NCBI GenBank assembly: GCA_016234365.1
Contig: JACRER010000079.1
Span: 79,154 to 143,153 of the forward strand
Length of the DNA stretch: 64,000 nt
Reading direction: 5' to 3'
DNA from: Elusimicrobiota bacterium
GTDB taxonomy: Bacteria; Elusimicrobiota; Elusimicrobia; Elusimicrobiales; UBA9959
Below, piece by piece: positions 9,070 to 18,277 of this stretch (positions within the stretch are counted from its first letter, which is position 1; every line of letters begins with the position of its first letter). The notes below the pieces were generated by a model that saw only the letters and a program-made list of their open reading frames with translations, had not been told where the DNA came from and searched no databases. The translations under genes and the position numbers were made by a program.

Positions 9070-9474
9070 ATGGTGATTATGCCCCAGAAGAAAATATTAG
9101 TTATTGATGATGAGGTGGTCTGGCACAGGCTGTTGGAGAAGCTTCTTTGCCCGTTGGGGTATCTGGTTTACGCCGCCGCCTCCTGCGCGGACGGTATCCG
9201 ACTTGCCGGTGAGGTGCGCCCCGACTGCATAGTGCTGGATTTTCACTTGCAGGACGGCGACGCGGTGAGCGTCTGCACGGCTATACGCGATAACAGGGCT
9301 ATCGGCAGGACGCCCATACTGATATTCAGTTCCGACCCCGCGGCGGAGATAGCGGCGTATTCTTCCTGCCGGGCCAACGGATTCCTTCATAAAGGCGCGG
9401 GGGTTATGGCCGGGTTATGTGTGGCCATAAAAGATATTTTGGCGTCCGCTGTTTCGGAGCCCAGGGAGTCCTGA
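9070..9474 (+). CDS. Stand-alone response-regulator receiver domain protein
   Basis: A 134-residue single-domain receiver (CheY fold). The acidic pocket is in KILVIDDE, the predicted phospho-acceptor Asp is in CIVLDFHL (near residue 57), the conserved Ser is in ILIFSSD and the Lys is in GFLHKGA. There is no output domain, so it probably signals through protein contacts or a phosphorelay. No histidine kinase is nearby. It closely resembles the receiver of the response regulator at 50452 (shared CADG.RLA.E.RPDC and LDFHL blocks), so the two are probably paralogues that may share a kinase. The start could also be the ATG at 9079. It is divergent from the XRE regulator. Confidence 0.9.
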   Translation: MVIMPQKKILVIDDEVVWHRLLEKLLCPLGYLVYAAASCADGIRLAGEVRPDCIVLDFHLQDGDAVSVCTAIRDNRAIGRTPILIFSSDPAAEIAAYSSCRANGFLHKGAGVMAGLCVAIKDILASAVSEPRES

Positions 9475-9903
9475 CTCTGGAGGGTGGCGCTTATAGATAG
9501 CGGCGGGCGGCTTTTCATCCCAACCCCTACCCCAGCCCACAGGAAGGCCGTCCGCCCTTAGTTTACTCCATAGGATCCCGCACGAAAGGTGTTCTGCGCC
9601 TTATAAAAGCCCGGAGTTGATGCGCGCGGGGAATAATTTTCTGTTCTGTAATAAGAGCGGGGCACCTTATGGTGGAGTAGAGCGAGCCCGCAGCCGGCCC
9701 TCTGATGGGCCGGCGTGTGGGCGAGCCTGCGGACCCTCCTTCTCGCGGCAAGGAGCAGTGCTGGGCCGCGCTTCGTGGCCACGCCTGCGACGACATCTCG
9801 CGGATAAGATCCGCCTACCGCAGATTTCACGGCTGATCGCCGGTATTTATAAGTCAACCTCAGGATGTTGCGCAAAGTAGTCGCGAATTTCATCCTGAAA
9901 GGA
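9475..9903. other. Intergenic region with no supported gene
   Basis: About 430 bases between the receiver gene and the tRNA-Ser cluster. I see no ORF with coding character; the overlapping minus-strand frames are Arg-rich and resemble no family. It contains a perfect inverted repeat at 9693-9714 (GCCGGCCC, 6-base loop, GGGCCGGC) inside a GC-rich patch, and a patch rich in A and T at about 9630-9650. Confidence 0.5.
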
Positions 9904-9932
9904 CCGCCAAATTTTCCGAGAAAATTTGGCGG
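9904..9932 (-). repeat. Perfect 13-bp hairpin overlapping the 3' end of tRNA-Ser(CGA)
   Basis: CCGCCAAATTTTC, loop CGA, and GAAAATTTGGCGG form a perfect inverted repeat. Its right arm contains the encoded CCA end of the tRNA-Ser on the minus strand. It could be the tRNA terminator (though no strong U-run follows) or a processing or attachment-site relic. Confidence 0.6.
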
Positions 9933-10014
9933 AGAGGGAGGGATTCGAACCCTCGAAGGTTTGACCCTTACAGGTTTTCGAGACCTGCTGTTTCAACCGC
10001 TCACACACCTCTCC
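9927..10014 (-). tRNA. tRNA-Ser (anticodon CGA)
   Basis: On the minus strand a complete class II tRNA: acceptor GGAGAGG pairs with CCTCTCC, discriminator G and encoded CCA follow, and the T-arm contains GGGTTCGAATCCC. The anticodon stem CAGGT/ACCTG encloses the loop CTCGAAA, giving anticodon CGA for the UCG codon. The long variable arm is typical of tRNA-Ser. Confidence 0.95.
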
Positions 10015-10184
10015 ACCTGTCGCGCCCCTCGCTTGCGCTCGGGGCCGAATGCGGCCCGCCTTTAGAAGTGACGGCCGGCGCTCCACAAGGAGGGCTCTGC
10101 CCTCCATTTCATCGTCGCTTGCTCCCTGCGCCGCGCTTGGTCGCCGCGCTGAACCACCCGAAGATGAAAAACTTTACAAAGAAC

Positions 10185-10275
10185 TGGCGGAAGGAGTGGG
10201 ATTCGAACCCACGGTACGCATTAAGCGTACACCGGTTTTCAAGACCGGCGCCTTAAACCGCTCGGCCATCCTTCC
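10185..10275 (-). tRNA. tRNA-Ser (anticodon UGA)
   Basis: On the minus strand: acceptor GGAAGGA/TCCTTCC, discriminator G, encoded CCA. The anticodon stem CCGGT/ACCGG encloses CTTGAAA, so the anticodon is UGA for UCA (and wobble) codons. A long variable arm (TACGC/GCGTA stem) and the T-arm GTGGGTTCGAATCCCAC confirm tRNA-Ser. It lies about 170 bases from the other tRNA-Ser in the same orientation. Confidence 0.96.
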
Positions 10276-10285
10276 CTGCCGGGCC

Positions 10286-10314
10286 TTACAGCGCCGTGAA
10301 CAGAATGATATAAT
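10286..10314 (+). promoter_or_regulatory. Promoter of glmM
   Basis: A perfect extended -10 (TG, one base, then TATAAT at 10309-10314) with a weak -35-like TTACAG at 10286-10291 and 17-base spacing. It lies about 40 bases before the glmM start and is the likely promoter of the envelope and housekeeping run that follows. Confidence 0.65.
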
Positions 10315-10354
10315 ATAAAATTATAGTTCGTTATTAAAAGCGGGAAGGTAGCGC

Positions 10355-11719
10355 ATGGGAAAATTGTTCGGCACGGACGGCATACGCGGCATTACCTGGG
10401 ACTATCCCTTTACCCCGGATTTCATCCGCCGGATAGGCTACGCGGCCTCGCTGGTGCTGCCCAAGTATAAGAAGAAGGGCCACACCGGCAAGCCGGTGGT
10501 GCTCATAGGCATGGATTCGCGCGCCTCCGGCCGGCTCATAAAGAAGTACCTGGTGGAAGGCCTTGGCGCGAGCCGGTTCAAAGTGGTGGACCTGGGCATC
10601 ATCCCTACCCCGGCCGTCTCCTACCTGGTGAAACGCGAGAACGCCGACTTCGGCATAGTCATCTCCGCCAGCCACAACCCGCCCGAATTCAACGGCATAA
10701 AGTTCTTTTCCAGCGAAGGCCTCAAGCTCAACGACGCCATAGAGGGTAAGATAGAAGCGCTGCTGCTCGGCAAAAAGCCGCTCGCCTTCCGTCCGTCGCA
10801 CCCCGGCCTCCACAAGAAAGATTTCACGCGCGACTACGAGGATTTCCTCAAGTGCACCCTGCCGCCCGGCTTCACGCTCAAAGGCCTGAAGATCCTGCTG
10901 GACTGCGCCAACGGCGCCGCCTACAAGATAGCTCCCCGCATTTTCCGCGACCTGGGCGCGAAAGTAAAGGTCATAGGCGACAAACCCAACGGCAAGAACA
11001 TCAACATGGGCTGCGGCGCGCTCCACACGGAGAAGATGGCCGCGGCCGCCGCTAAATGGGGCGCTTTCTGCGGCATCAGCTTCGACGGCGACGCCGACCG
11101 CTGCATGTTCGCCGACGAAAAAGGTTTCCAGCTGGACGGCGACGACGTGATAGCCATGGCCGCCCCCTACATGAAGCAGCGCGGCCGCCTCACCAACAGC
11201 GGCGTGTCGCTCACCTTTATGTCCAACTACGGCCTGCTCAAGTACCTCAAGAGCCAGGGCATAAGCGTGGCCCAGGTGCCGGTGGGGGACAAGAACGTCA
11301 CCGACGCCATGGTGAATGGCGACCTGAAGCTGGGCGGCGAGACCAGCGGCCACATCATTTTCCGCGAGTTCGCCCCCACGGGCGACGGCGTGCTGACGGC
11401 GCTGCAGACGCTGGCGGCCGTGCTGGACATGGGCAAACCTTTCAGCTGGTTCCGCCGGCACTGGAGCCGCTACCCGCAGGTGGTGGAGAAGGTGAAGGTG
11501 GCCAGCAAGCCCGCTTTCAAGGCGGTGCCCGGCTTTGCCGACAAGCTTTCCAGGCTCGAGAGCGGCCTTAAGGGCAACGGCCGCATCTTTATCCGTTATT
11601 CCGGCACCGAGCCGCTGCTGCGCCTGCTGGTGGAGGGCGAGAGCAAGGCCGAGATCAAGGCCATCGCCGACGACCTGCTGGCGCATTATAAGAAGCATTC
11701 CGGCGCGCTCGCAATTTAG
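10355..11719 (+). CDS. glmM: Phosphoglucosamine mutase
   Basis: A 454-residue cytoplasmic enzyme converting glucosamine-6-phosphate to glucosamine-1-phosphate for UDP-GlcNAc synthesis. The start GKLFGTDGIRG is the family signature. The phosphoserine loop is ISASHNPPEFNGIKFF (near residue 105), the metal-binding loop is FDGDADRCMF, the sugar loop is GGETSGHI and the phosphate-binding end is RYSGTEPLLRLLVEG, so all four alpha-D-phosphohexomutase domains are present. Length is normal. A GGGAAGG ribosome site and an extended -10 promoter lie upstream. glmS and glmU are in the same window. Confidence 0.97.
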   Translation: MGKLFGTDGIRGITWDYPFTPDFIRRIGYAASLVLPKYKKKGHTGKPVVLIGMDSRASGRLIKKYLVEGLGASRFKVVDLGIIPTPAVSYLVKRENADFGIVISASHNPPEFNGIKFFSSEGLKLNDAIEGKIEALLLGKKPLAFRPSHPGLHKKDFTRDYEDFLKCTLPPGFTLKGLKILLDCANGAAYKIAPRIFRDLGAKVKVIGDKPNGKNINMGCGALHTEKMAAAAAKWGAFCGISFDGDADRCMFADEKGFQLDGDDVIAMAAPYMKQRGRLTNSGVSLTFMSNYGLLKYLKSQGISVAQVPVGDKNVTDAMVNGDLKLGGETSGHIIFREFAPTGDGVLTALQTLAAVLDMGKPFSWFRRHWSRYPQVVEKVKVASKPAFKAVPGFADKLSRLESGLKGNGRIFIRYSGTEPLLRLLVEGESKAEIKAIADDLLAHYKKHSGALAI

Positions 11720-11724
11720 GGACC

Positions 11725-11771
11725 GGGGACATAGCACAAATTTTGTCCCAAAAAATTTGCGCTGTGTCCCC
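11725..11771. repeat. REP/MITE-like long imperfect hairpin
   Basis: GGGGACATAGCACAAATTTT pairs with the reverse complement of AAATTTGCGCTGTGTCCCC with two mismatches, around a 6-base GTCCCA centre. It fills the gap between glmM and pdxJ without a U-run. The GGGGACA...CAAATTT pattern resembles palindromic elements mobilised by TnpA-REP (Y1) transposases, which I recall as common in metagenomic genomes. That link is an inference; no transposase is in the window. Confidence 0.6.
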
Positions 11772-11788
11772 AGATCAAGGAGAAAATC

Positions 11789-12508
11789 ATGAGACACATT
11801 AAACTCGGGGTAAACATAGACCACGTGGCCACGCTGCGCCAGGCGCGCAGGGAAAAGAACCCGGACACCGTAGAGGCCGCGCGCGTGGTGTACAGCTCCG
11901 GCGGCGACCTGGTGGTGATGCACCTGCGCCAGGACCGCAGGCACATACAGGATTCCGATATCGAAAGGGTGCGCAACGAGGTGAAGGGCCTCATCCACCT
12001 GGAAATGGCCGCCGTGCCCGAAATGGAGAAGATAGCGCTGCGTCTGCGGCCCGATTCCGTCTGCCTCGTGCCCGAGGGCCCGAAGGAAGTTACCACCCAG
12101 GGCGGCCTGAAGCTGGAAGGCAAGCAGACCGAGCTGGCCAAGATCATCAAGAACCTGTCCAACGCCGGCCTGTCCGTGAGCCTGTTCACCGACCCGGAAC
12201 CCGGCGCCATCCGCGCCGCCCACAACCTGGGCGCCGACAGCATAGAGCTGTGCACCAGCAAGTATTCCGAGGCCTGGGGAAAGAAGCTGCAGGCCAAGGA
12301 GCTGGAGAAGCTGCAGCTGGCCGGCTTCCTGGTGAAAGAGCTCAAGATGGAACTTCACGCCGGGCACGGCCTGGATTATTACAACGTGGCGCCGGTGGCC
12401 CGCATCGAGGGCATGGACTGCCTCAACATCGGCTACTCCATAATTTCCAGGGCCATGTTCGTGGGCCTTAAAACCGCCGTTTCCGAGATGAAACGGCTGA
12501 TACAGTAA
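11789..12508 (+). CDS. pdxJ: Pyridoxine 5'-phosphate synthase
   Basis: A 239-residue TIM-barrel enzyme making pyridoxine 5'-phosphate from 3-amino-2-oxopropyl phosphate and deoxyxylulose 5-phosphate (DXP-dependent vitamin B6 route). Family blocks: LGVNIDHVATLRQAR, with the conserved NIDH..T.R; GGDLVVMHLRQDRRHIQ; HLEMA; CLVPEGPKEVTTQGGL; SLFTDPEP; ELHAGHGLDYYNV; and the C-terminal NIGYSIISRAMFVGL. Length is typical. An AAGGAG ribosome site precedes the ATG. It probably shares the glmM transcript. The DXP route suggested here fits with ispE further along. Confidence 0.97.
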   Translation: MRHIKLGVNIDHVATLRQARREKNPDTVEAARVVYSSGGDLVVMHLRQDRRHIQDSDIERVRNEVKGLIHLEMAAVPEMEKIALRLRPDSVCLVPEGPKEVTTQGGLKLEGKQTELAKIIKNLSNAGLSVSLFTDPEPGAIRAAHNLGADSIELCTSKYSEAWGKKLQAKELEKLQLAGFLVKELKMELHAGHGLDYYNVAPVARIEGMDCLNIGYSIISRAMFVGLKTAVSEMKRLIQ

Positions 12509-12590
12509 CTTTCTACTCTGAGCGCGGGCGGCGTGATGCGGCTTTAAGGGCCGTCTCAGCCGTCCGCGGCATAAAGGGACGCGAGGGATT

Positions 12591-14465
<1,875 letters not shown>

Positions 14466-14467
14466 GT

Positions 14468-14827
14468 ATGCCGCGCAAAGCCGCTCCCGCGGTGGCGGGC
14501 CTCGGTGTGGACCTGGCGGAAGTGGCCAGGATCCGGCGCCTCGCGGCCAACCCGCGCTTTCTGAAAAAAGTTTTCACTCCCGGCGAGCTGGCCTACGCGG
14601 CGAAGAGCCGCAACCGCTACGAGCGGCTGGCCGCGCGCTTCGCCGTGAAAGAGGCCGTGATAAAGGCGCTGGACGCCACCGACCTGCCGCTCAACGGCAT
14701 AGAGGTGGAGAACACGGACAGCGGCCGCCCGCAGGTCAGCGTGAAAGGCCGCCGTGGCGCGCGCCTGCTGGTTTCCATCTCGCACACCGCGGCTTACGCC
14801 TGCGCCGCCGTCATAGCTTTCGAATGA
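14468..14827 (+). CDS. acpS: Holo-[acyl-carrier-protein] synthase
   Basis: A 119-residue phosphopantetheinyl transferase that loads the 4'-phosphopantetheine arm onto ACP for fatty acid synthesis. The metal-binding GLGVDLAEVARI is near the N-terminus and RFAVKEAVIKAL (the ..F..KEA...A motif) lies mid-protein; SISHTAAYACAAVI is the conserved C-terminal strand. The ATG at 14468 follows the glmS stop by 2 bases; the frame is open further upstream but only inside glmS. It overlaps nnrD by 4 bases, so translation is probably coupled. In many bacteria acpS also sits beside nnr genes. Confidence 0.95.
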   Translation: MPRKAAPAVAGLGVDLAEVARIRRLAANPRFLKKVFTPGELAYAAKSRNRYERLAARFAVKEAVIKALDATDLPLNGIEVENTDSGRPQVSVKGRRGARLLVSISHTAAYACAAVIAFE

Positions 14828-15708
14828 AGACCGCCAACAAAGCCCAGCTGCGGGCGCTGCTGCCCGCGCGCCGCAAGGAGTCCCACAAAGGGGATTTCGG
14901 CCGCGTGCTCGTGGTGGCGGGGTCCCGCGGTATGGCCGGCGCCGCCGTGCTGGCCGCCCGCGCGGCGCTTAAGGCCGGCGCGGGGCTGGTTACCGTGGCC
15001 TGCCCGGAAACCGAGCGGCGCACCATAGCCTGCGCGCTGCCCGAAGCCATGACCTTCGGCGCCGCCTGCGCCGGCGGGGCTTTTACGCCCGCCGCGGCGG
15101 CAAAGATAGCCGCTTTTGCGCGCCGCAAGGAGATAGGCGTGGTCCTTATCGGCCCGGGCCTGGGTGAAAGCCCCGGGGCGCGGGCGTTCGCCCGAAAACT
15201 GCTGGCCGCGCTGCCGGGTCCGGCGGTGGTGGACGCGGACGCGCTTAACGCGCTGGCCGCGGGGCCGCGCCCGCTGAAGCTGAAAGTTTCTCCCGCAGTT
15301 TTTACGCCGCATCCCGGCGAGGCCGCGCGCCTGCTGGGCAAAAAGATAACCGACAGGCGTTGCGCCGCGCTGGCCCTGGCCAAACTGACCGGCGGCGCCG
15401 TAATTTTAAAAGGCGCTGGCACGCTGGTCTGCCTGGGCGGAAAAATATTCAAAAATTACACCGGCGGCCCCGAACTGGCCAAGGGCGGTTCTGGCGACGT
15501 GCTGGCCGGGCTTTGCGCCGGCCTCCTGGCGCAGATGGGCACGGCGCGGGGTTTTACTCCGGAGACCGCGTTGGGCGCGGCAAGGCTGGCCGCGCACCTG
15601 CACGGCCGCTGCGGCGGTTTGGCCGCTAAAAAATTCACTTCCCGCTGCGTGCTGGCCGGGGAACTGCTGGACTTCCTGCCGGCCGCGTTCAGGAGCCTTG
15701 AAAGATGA
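14824..15708 (+). CDS. nnrD: ADP/ATP-dependent (S)-NAD(P)H-hydrate dehydratase
   Basis: A 294-residue ribokinase-fold repair enzyme that dehydrates damaged NAD(P)H hydrates. YjeF C-terminal domain blocks: GDFGRVLVVAGSRGMAGAAVLAARAALKAGAGLVTVA, GPGLG, VVDADALNAL, TPHPGEAARLLG, VILKGAGTLV and the active-site block GPELAKGGSGDVLAG. The usual fused N-terminal epimerase domain (NnrE) is absent, so this is the single-domain form; no separate epimerase gene is seen here. It overlaps acpS and thiL by 4 bases each. Confidence 0.95.
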   Translation: MKTANKAQLRALLPARRKESHKGDFGRVLVVAGSRGMAGAAVLAARAALKAGAGLVTVACPETERRTIACALPEAMTFGAACAGGAFTPAAAAKIAAFARRKEIGVVLIGPGLGESPGARAFARKLLAALPGPAVVDADALNALAAGPRPLKLKVSPAVFTPHPGEAARLLGKKITDRRCAALALAKLTGGAVILKGAGTLVCLGGKIFKNYTGGPELAKGGSGDVLAGLCAGLLAQMGTARGFTPETALGAARLAAHLHGRCGGLAAKKFTSRCVLAGELLDFLPAAFRSLER

Positions 15709-16676
15709 AGAAGAAAGGGGCCGAAGCCCGGCTGATAGAGCACATAGAGAAGACTTTCCGCTTCCCCGGCGACCGCCGCCTGCTGCTGGGGCCCGGCGAC
15801 GACTGCGCGGTGCTGCGGCACGGCGCCGGCCGCGACCTGGTGATCACCACCGACGAAATAGTGGAAGGTACGCACTACCTGGCGCGCTTTGCCACGCCCG
15901 AGGACCTGGCCCGCAAGCTGATGCGCATAAATCTGAGCGACCTCGCTTCCATGGGCGACGTGCGGCCCGTTTCCTGCGTGGTAGGCTCCGGCCTGAAGAA
16001 AGCGACGCCGCCGGATTTTACGCGCCGTTTCATGAAAGAACTGAAGAGGGAAGCGCTGCGCTTCGGCATCTCCATAGCCGGCGGCAACCTGGCCGGCGCG
16101 CGGGAGAACCACTTTTATATGACCGTCTGGGGCGAGACCGGGCGCGGCCGGCTGGTGACGCGCTACGGCGCCAAACCTGGCGACCTGCTGTTCAACGTGG
16201 GGCCGCTGGGGCGGTCCGCGGCCGGGCTGGAGATACTGATGGGTGGACGCGCGGCCCTGAAGAAAAAATTTCCGGGGCTGGTGCGCGCCTTCTGGCGGCC
16301 CGAGCCTATGCTGGCCGCCGGCTCCCTGCTGGGCCGGCGCGGCCTGGCCTCCGCCATGCTCGACAATTCCGACGGCCTGGCCCGCAGCGCCGCGATAATT
16401 TCCGAGCTTTCCCGCTGCCGGGTGATAGTAAGCCCAGGGGAAGGCGCCTGCGCGCCGGACCTGCGCGTGTACTGCGCCGCCTCCGGCCGGCCGTGGCGGT
16501 ATTACGCCATAGGCGGCGGCGAGGATTACGGCCTGGTGTTCACGGCGCCGGCGGCGCGCCTGGCGGCGATAAAAAAACTGCTGCCGGCGGCGCTGGTGGT
16601 GGGCCGCGTGGAGAAAGGACGCGGGGCGGTAATAGAGAATTTTAATGGCAAGGTCAAAAGCTTCGAGCATTTTTAA
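15705..16676 (+). CDS. thiL: Thiamine-monophosphate kinase
   Basis: A 323-residue AIR-synthase-fold kinase that phosphorylates thiamine monophosphate to thiamine diphosphate. Family features: an N-terminal GPGDDCAVL, then ITTDEIVEGTHYL (metal/ATP-binding Asp), KLMRINLSDLASMGDVRPV, ISIAGGNLAGARE, MLDNSDGLARSA and GGGEDYGLVFTAPA. Length is typical. The start overlaps nnrD by 4 bases, and the 3' end overlaps tsaE by 32 bases, pointing to translational coupling. Confidence 0.95.
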   Translation: MKKKGAEARLIEHIEKTFRFPGDRRLLLGPGDDCAVLRHGAGRDLVITTDEIVEGTHYLARFATPEDLARKLMRINLSDLASMGDVRPVSCVVGSGLKKATPPDFTRRFMKELKREALRFGISIAGGNLAGARENHFYMTVWGETGRGRLVTRYGAKPGDLLFNVGPLGRSAAGLEILMGGRAALKKKFPGLVRAFWRPEPMLAAGSLLGRRGLASAMLDNSDGLARSAAIISELSRCRVIVSPGEGACAPDLRVYCAASGRPWRYYAIGGGEDYGLVFTAPAARLAAIKKLLPAALVVGRVEKGRGAVIENFNGKVKSFEHF

Positions 16677-17133
16677 GAGCGGCTGCCCGGAAGACACCGC
16701 GCGGCTGGCGCGCGTCTTTGCCGGGGAGCTGGCCGGCGGCGCCGCGCTCTTTCTGGAGGGGCCGATAGGCTCCGGCAAGACCTTTTTTGTGCGGGAGCTG
16801 GCCAAGGCCCTGGGCGCTAAAAAGCTGCCGGTGAGCGCCAGCTTTAACCTGATGCGCGCCTACCGCGGCCGCCTGAAGCTTTATCACTTCGACCTGTTCC
16901 GCGCCGGAGAGGCGGATATGGAAAATATAGGTTTGGACGAATACCTGGGCCGCCCCGACGGGATAACCGCGGTGGAATGGCCCGGGACCGGCGGGGAACT
17001 TTACTCGGGGACGGAGCCGCTGCGGCTGGAATTCGCGCTGGCCGGCGGGGACCGCAGGCTGATAAAGGTCCGCGCGCCCGGAGGGGAAATTCTGGAAAGG
17101 ATAGAAGCCGGATGGCTGAAAAAGCGACGTTAG
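16645..17133 (+). CDS. tsaE: tRNA threonylcarbamoyladenosine biosynthesis ATPase TsaE
   Basis: A 162-residue P-loop ATPase needed with TsaB and TsaD to make t6A37 in ANN-decoding tRNAs. Walker A GPIGSGKTFFVREL is near residue 40, followed by SASFNLMRAYRG (family SPTF..v..Y), LYHFDLFR and the conserved TAVEWPGTG. It overlaps the end of thiL by 32 bases; no later start keeps the family N-terminal helix, so ATG 16645 is kept. It overlaps tsaB by 22 bases. tsaD is not in the window. Confidence 0.95.
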   Translation: MARSKASSIFKSGCPEDTARLARVFAGELAGGAALFLEGPIGSGKTFFVRELAKALGAKKLPVSASFNLMRAYRGRLKLYHFDLFRAGEADMENIGLDEYLGRPDGITAVEWPGTGGELYSGTEPLRLEFALAGGDRRLIKVRAPGGEILERIEAGWLKKRR

Positions 17134-17828
17134 GGATCTGCACCTCGGGTTCGCGGCTGAAGCTGGCCGCGGCCGCGGGCGGGAAGGCCTTTGAGGCGCA
17201 GAAAAAGGTCTTCAACCAGGAGCTGTTCCTGTTCCCGCTGGCCGAGAGCGTGCTGGCGCGGGCGGGCTCGGGGCTGCGCTCCGTGGGAACGGTCTGCGCC
17301 GTGCGCGGGCCGGGCCGCTTTACGGGCATCCGCATTTCGCTCACGCTGGCCGGCGCGCTGAAGGCGCTGGGCGGGGCCGCGGTCTATACCGTGACGCTTT
17401 TCGAGGTGCTCGCGGACCAGGCCTGGGCCACGCCGCAGTTTTGCGCCTGGAAAGCGAGCAACCCCGGCGGCCGGCTGGCGGCGCTGCTGCACGCGTTCAA
17501 AGACGAATATTTCTGCCAGTTCTTCCGTACGGGCGGCAAGGCCCCCGCGGCCGACGGCGAACCCGTGTGGCTGAAGGCGGAACAGCTTAAAGAACTGCTC
17601 GCCGGCGCCGGAAAACTTTTTGCCGTAGGGGACGCCGAGGAAGCCCCGGAGATCTACGGCCTGCTGCCCCCTGGCGCCGCGGCCGCCCCCAGGGCCGTCT
17701 CCAGGGTGCGGCCGGCCGCCGTAATAAGTTCCGCGCTCGCCCGCAAGAACAGGACGCTGAAACCGCTTTACCTGAAACCGGCCAAGTACGAGCTGGAGAA
17801 CAACGTGAGCTACGGCCTCGGGAAATAA
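17112..17828 (+). CDS. tsaB: tRNA threonylcarbamoyladenosine biosynthesis protein TsaB
   Basis: A 238-residue ASKHA-fold partner of TsaD. Matching blocks are LGICTSGSRLKLAAAAGGKAF at the N-terminus, the central VCAVRGPGRFTGIRISLTLAGAL (family G.PGSFTGlRig...akgl) and the loop around RPAAVISSALARK. The frame is open upstream but ATG 17112 matches the family start and lies inside the tsaE end. The N-terminal Asp usual in ...LDTS.. is replaced by Cys (ICTSGS), a minor variation. rimI follows by 1 base, the usual tsaE-tsaB-rimI order. Confidence 0.92.
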   Translation: MAEKATLGICTSGSRLKLAAAAGGKAFEAQKKVFNQELFLFPLAESVLARAGSGLRSVGTVCAVRGPGRFTGIRISLTLAGALKALGGAAVYTVTLFEVLADQAWATPQFCAWKASNPGGRLAALLHAFKDEYFCQFFRTGGKAPAADGEPVWLKAEQLKELLAGAGKLFAVGDAEEAPEIYGLLPPGAAAAPRAVSRVRPAAVISSALARKNRTLKPLYLKPAKYELENNVSYGLGK

Positions 17829-17829
17829 G

Positions 17830-18276
17830 ATGCTGATACGCCGGGCCCGCAAAGAGGATTACGCCGCCTTCGCCGCCATAGAGGCGCAGTATCCCGGTTT
17901 CCCGGCGTGGGGCCCCGGCGGCTTCGAAACGGAGGAGGGCAACCGCAACTCCGTCACGCTGGCGGCCGAGGCGGAAGGCGAGGTGGCCGGCTTCATTAAT
18001 TTCTGGATCCTCCGCCCGCAGGTGCAGCTTAACACGCTGGCGGTGGCCCGGGCGCACGCCCGGCGCGGCGCGGCCCGGGCGCTGGTAGGGAAGCTTTGCG
18101 AGTACGCGGCCAAAAACCTCTGCCGCGAGATAGACCTGGAAGTTAACGAGCGCAACTCCGGGGCCATAGCCCTCTACGCCGCGCTCGGCTTCGAGGTGGT
18201 GGGGCGCAGGCCTAAATTCTATAATAACACCGACGCGGCCCTGCTGATGCGCAGGACGCTGCCGGCCAAGGACTGA
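17830..18276 (+). CDS. rimI: RimI-like GNAT N-acetyltransferase
   Basis: A 148-residue GNAT protein, probably acetylating the N-terminus of ribosomal protein S18. The N-terminal MLIRRARKEDYAAFAAIE is the usual GNAT strand-helix; the acetyl-CoA loop is VARAHARRGAARALV (Q/RxxGxG/A type), followed by EIDLEVNERNSGAIALYAALGFEVVGRRPKFY, the RimI-like substrate region. Position right after tsaB supports RimI rather than a general acetyltransferase. The loop has RRGAAR rather than the more common RRGIGR. Confidence 0.85.
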   Translation: MLIRRARKEDYAAFAAIEAQYPGFPAWGPGGFETEEGNRNSVTLAAEAEGEVAGFINFWILRPQVQLNTLAVARAHARRGAARALVGKLCEYAAKNLCREIDLEVNERNSGAIALYAALGFEVVGRRPKFYNNTDAALLMRRTLPAKD

Positions 18277-18277
18277 T

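Noticed and set aside
9558-9893. 111-residue minus-strand ORF between the receiver gene and tRNA-Ser
   Set aside because: Arg/Ala-rich, no ribosome site, no family resemblance, and runs through the intergenic GC-rich inverted repeat.
10049-10318. 89-residue plus-strand ORF across tRNA-Ser(UGA)
   Set aside because: It is antisense to a complete tRNA gene and extends into the glmM promoter.
10334-12367. 677-residue minus-strand open frame over glmM and pdxJ
   Set aside because: It is antisense to two clear enzymes, has His/Ala/Gly-rich composition with no family match, and arises from the GC-rich third positions of the real genes.
12509-12590. glmS ribozyme upstream of glmS
   Set aside because: Only 82 bases are available and the conserved pseudoknot core is not recognisable.
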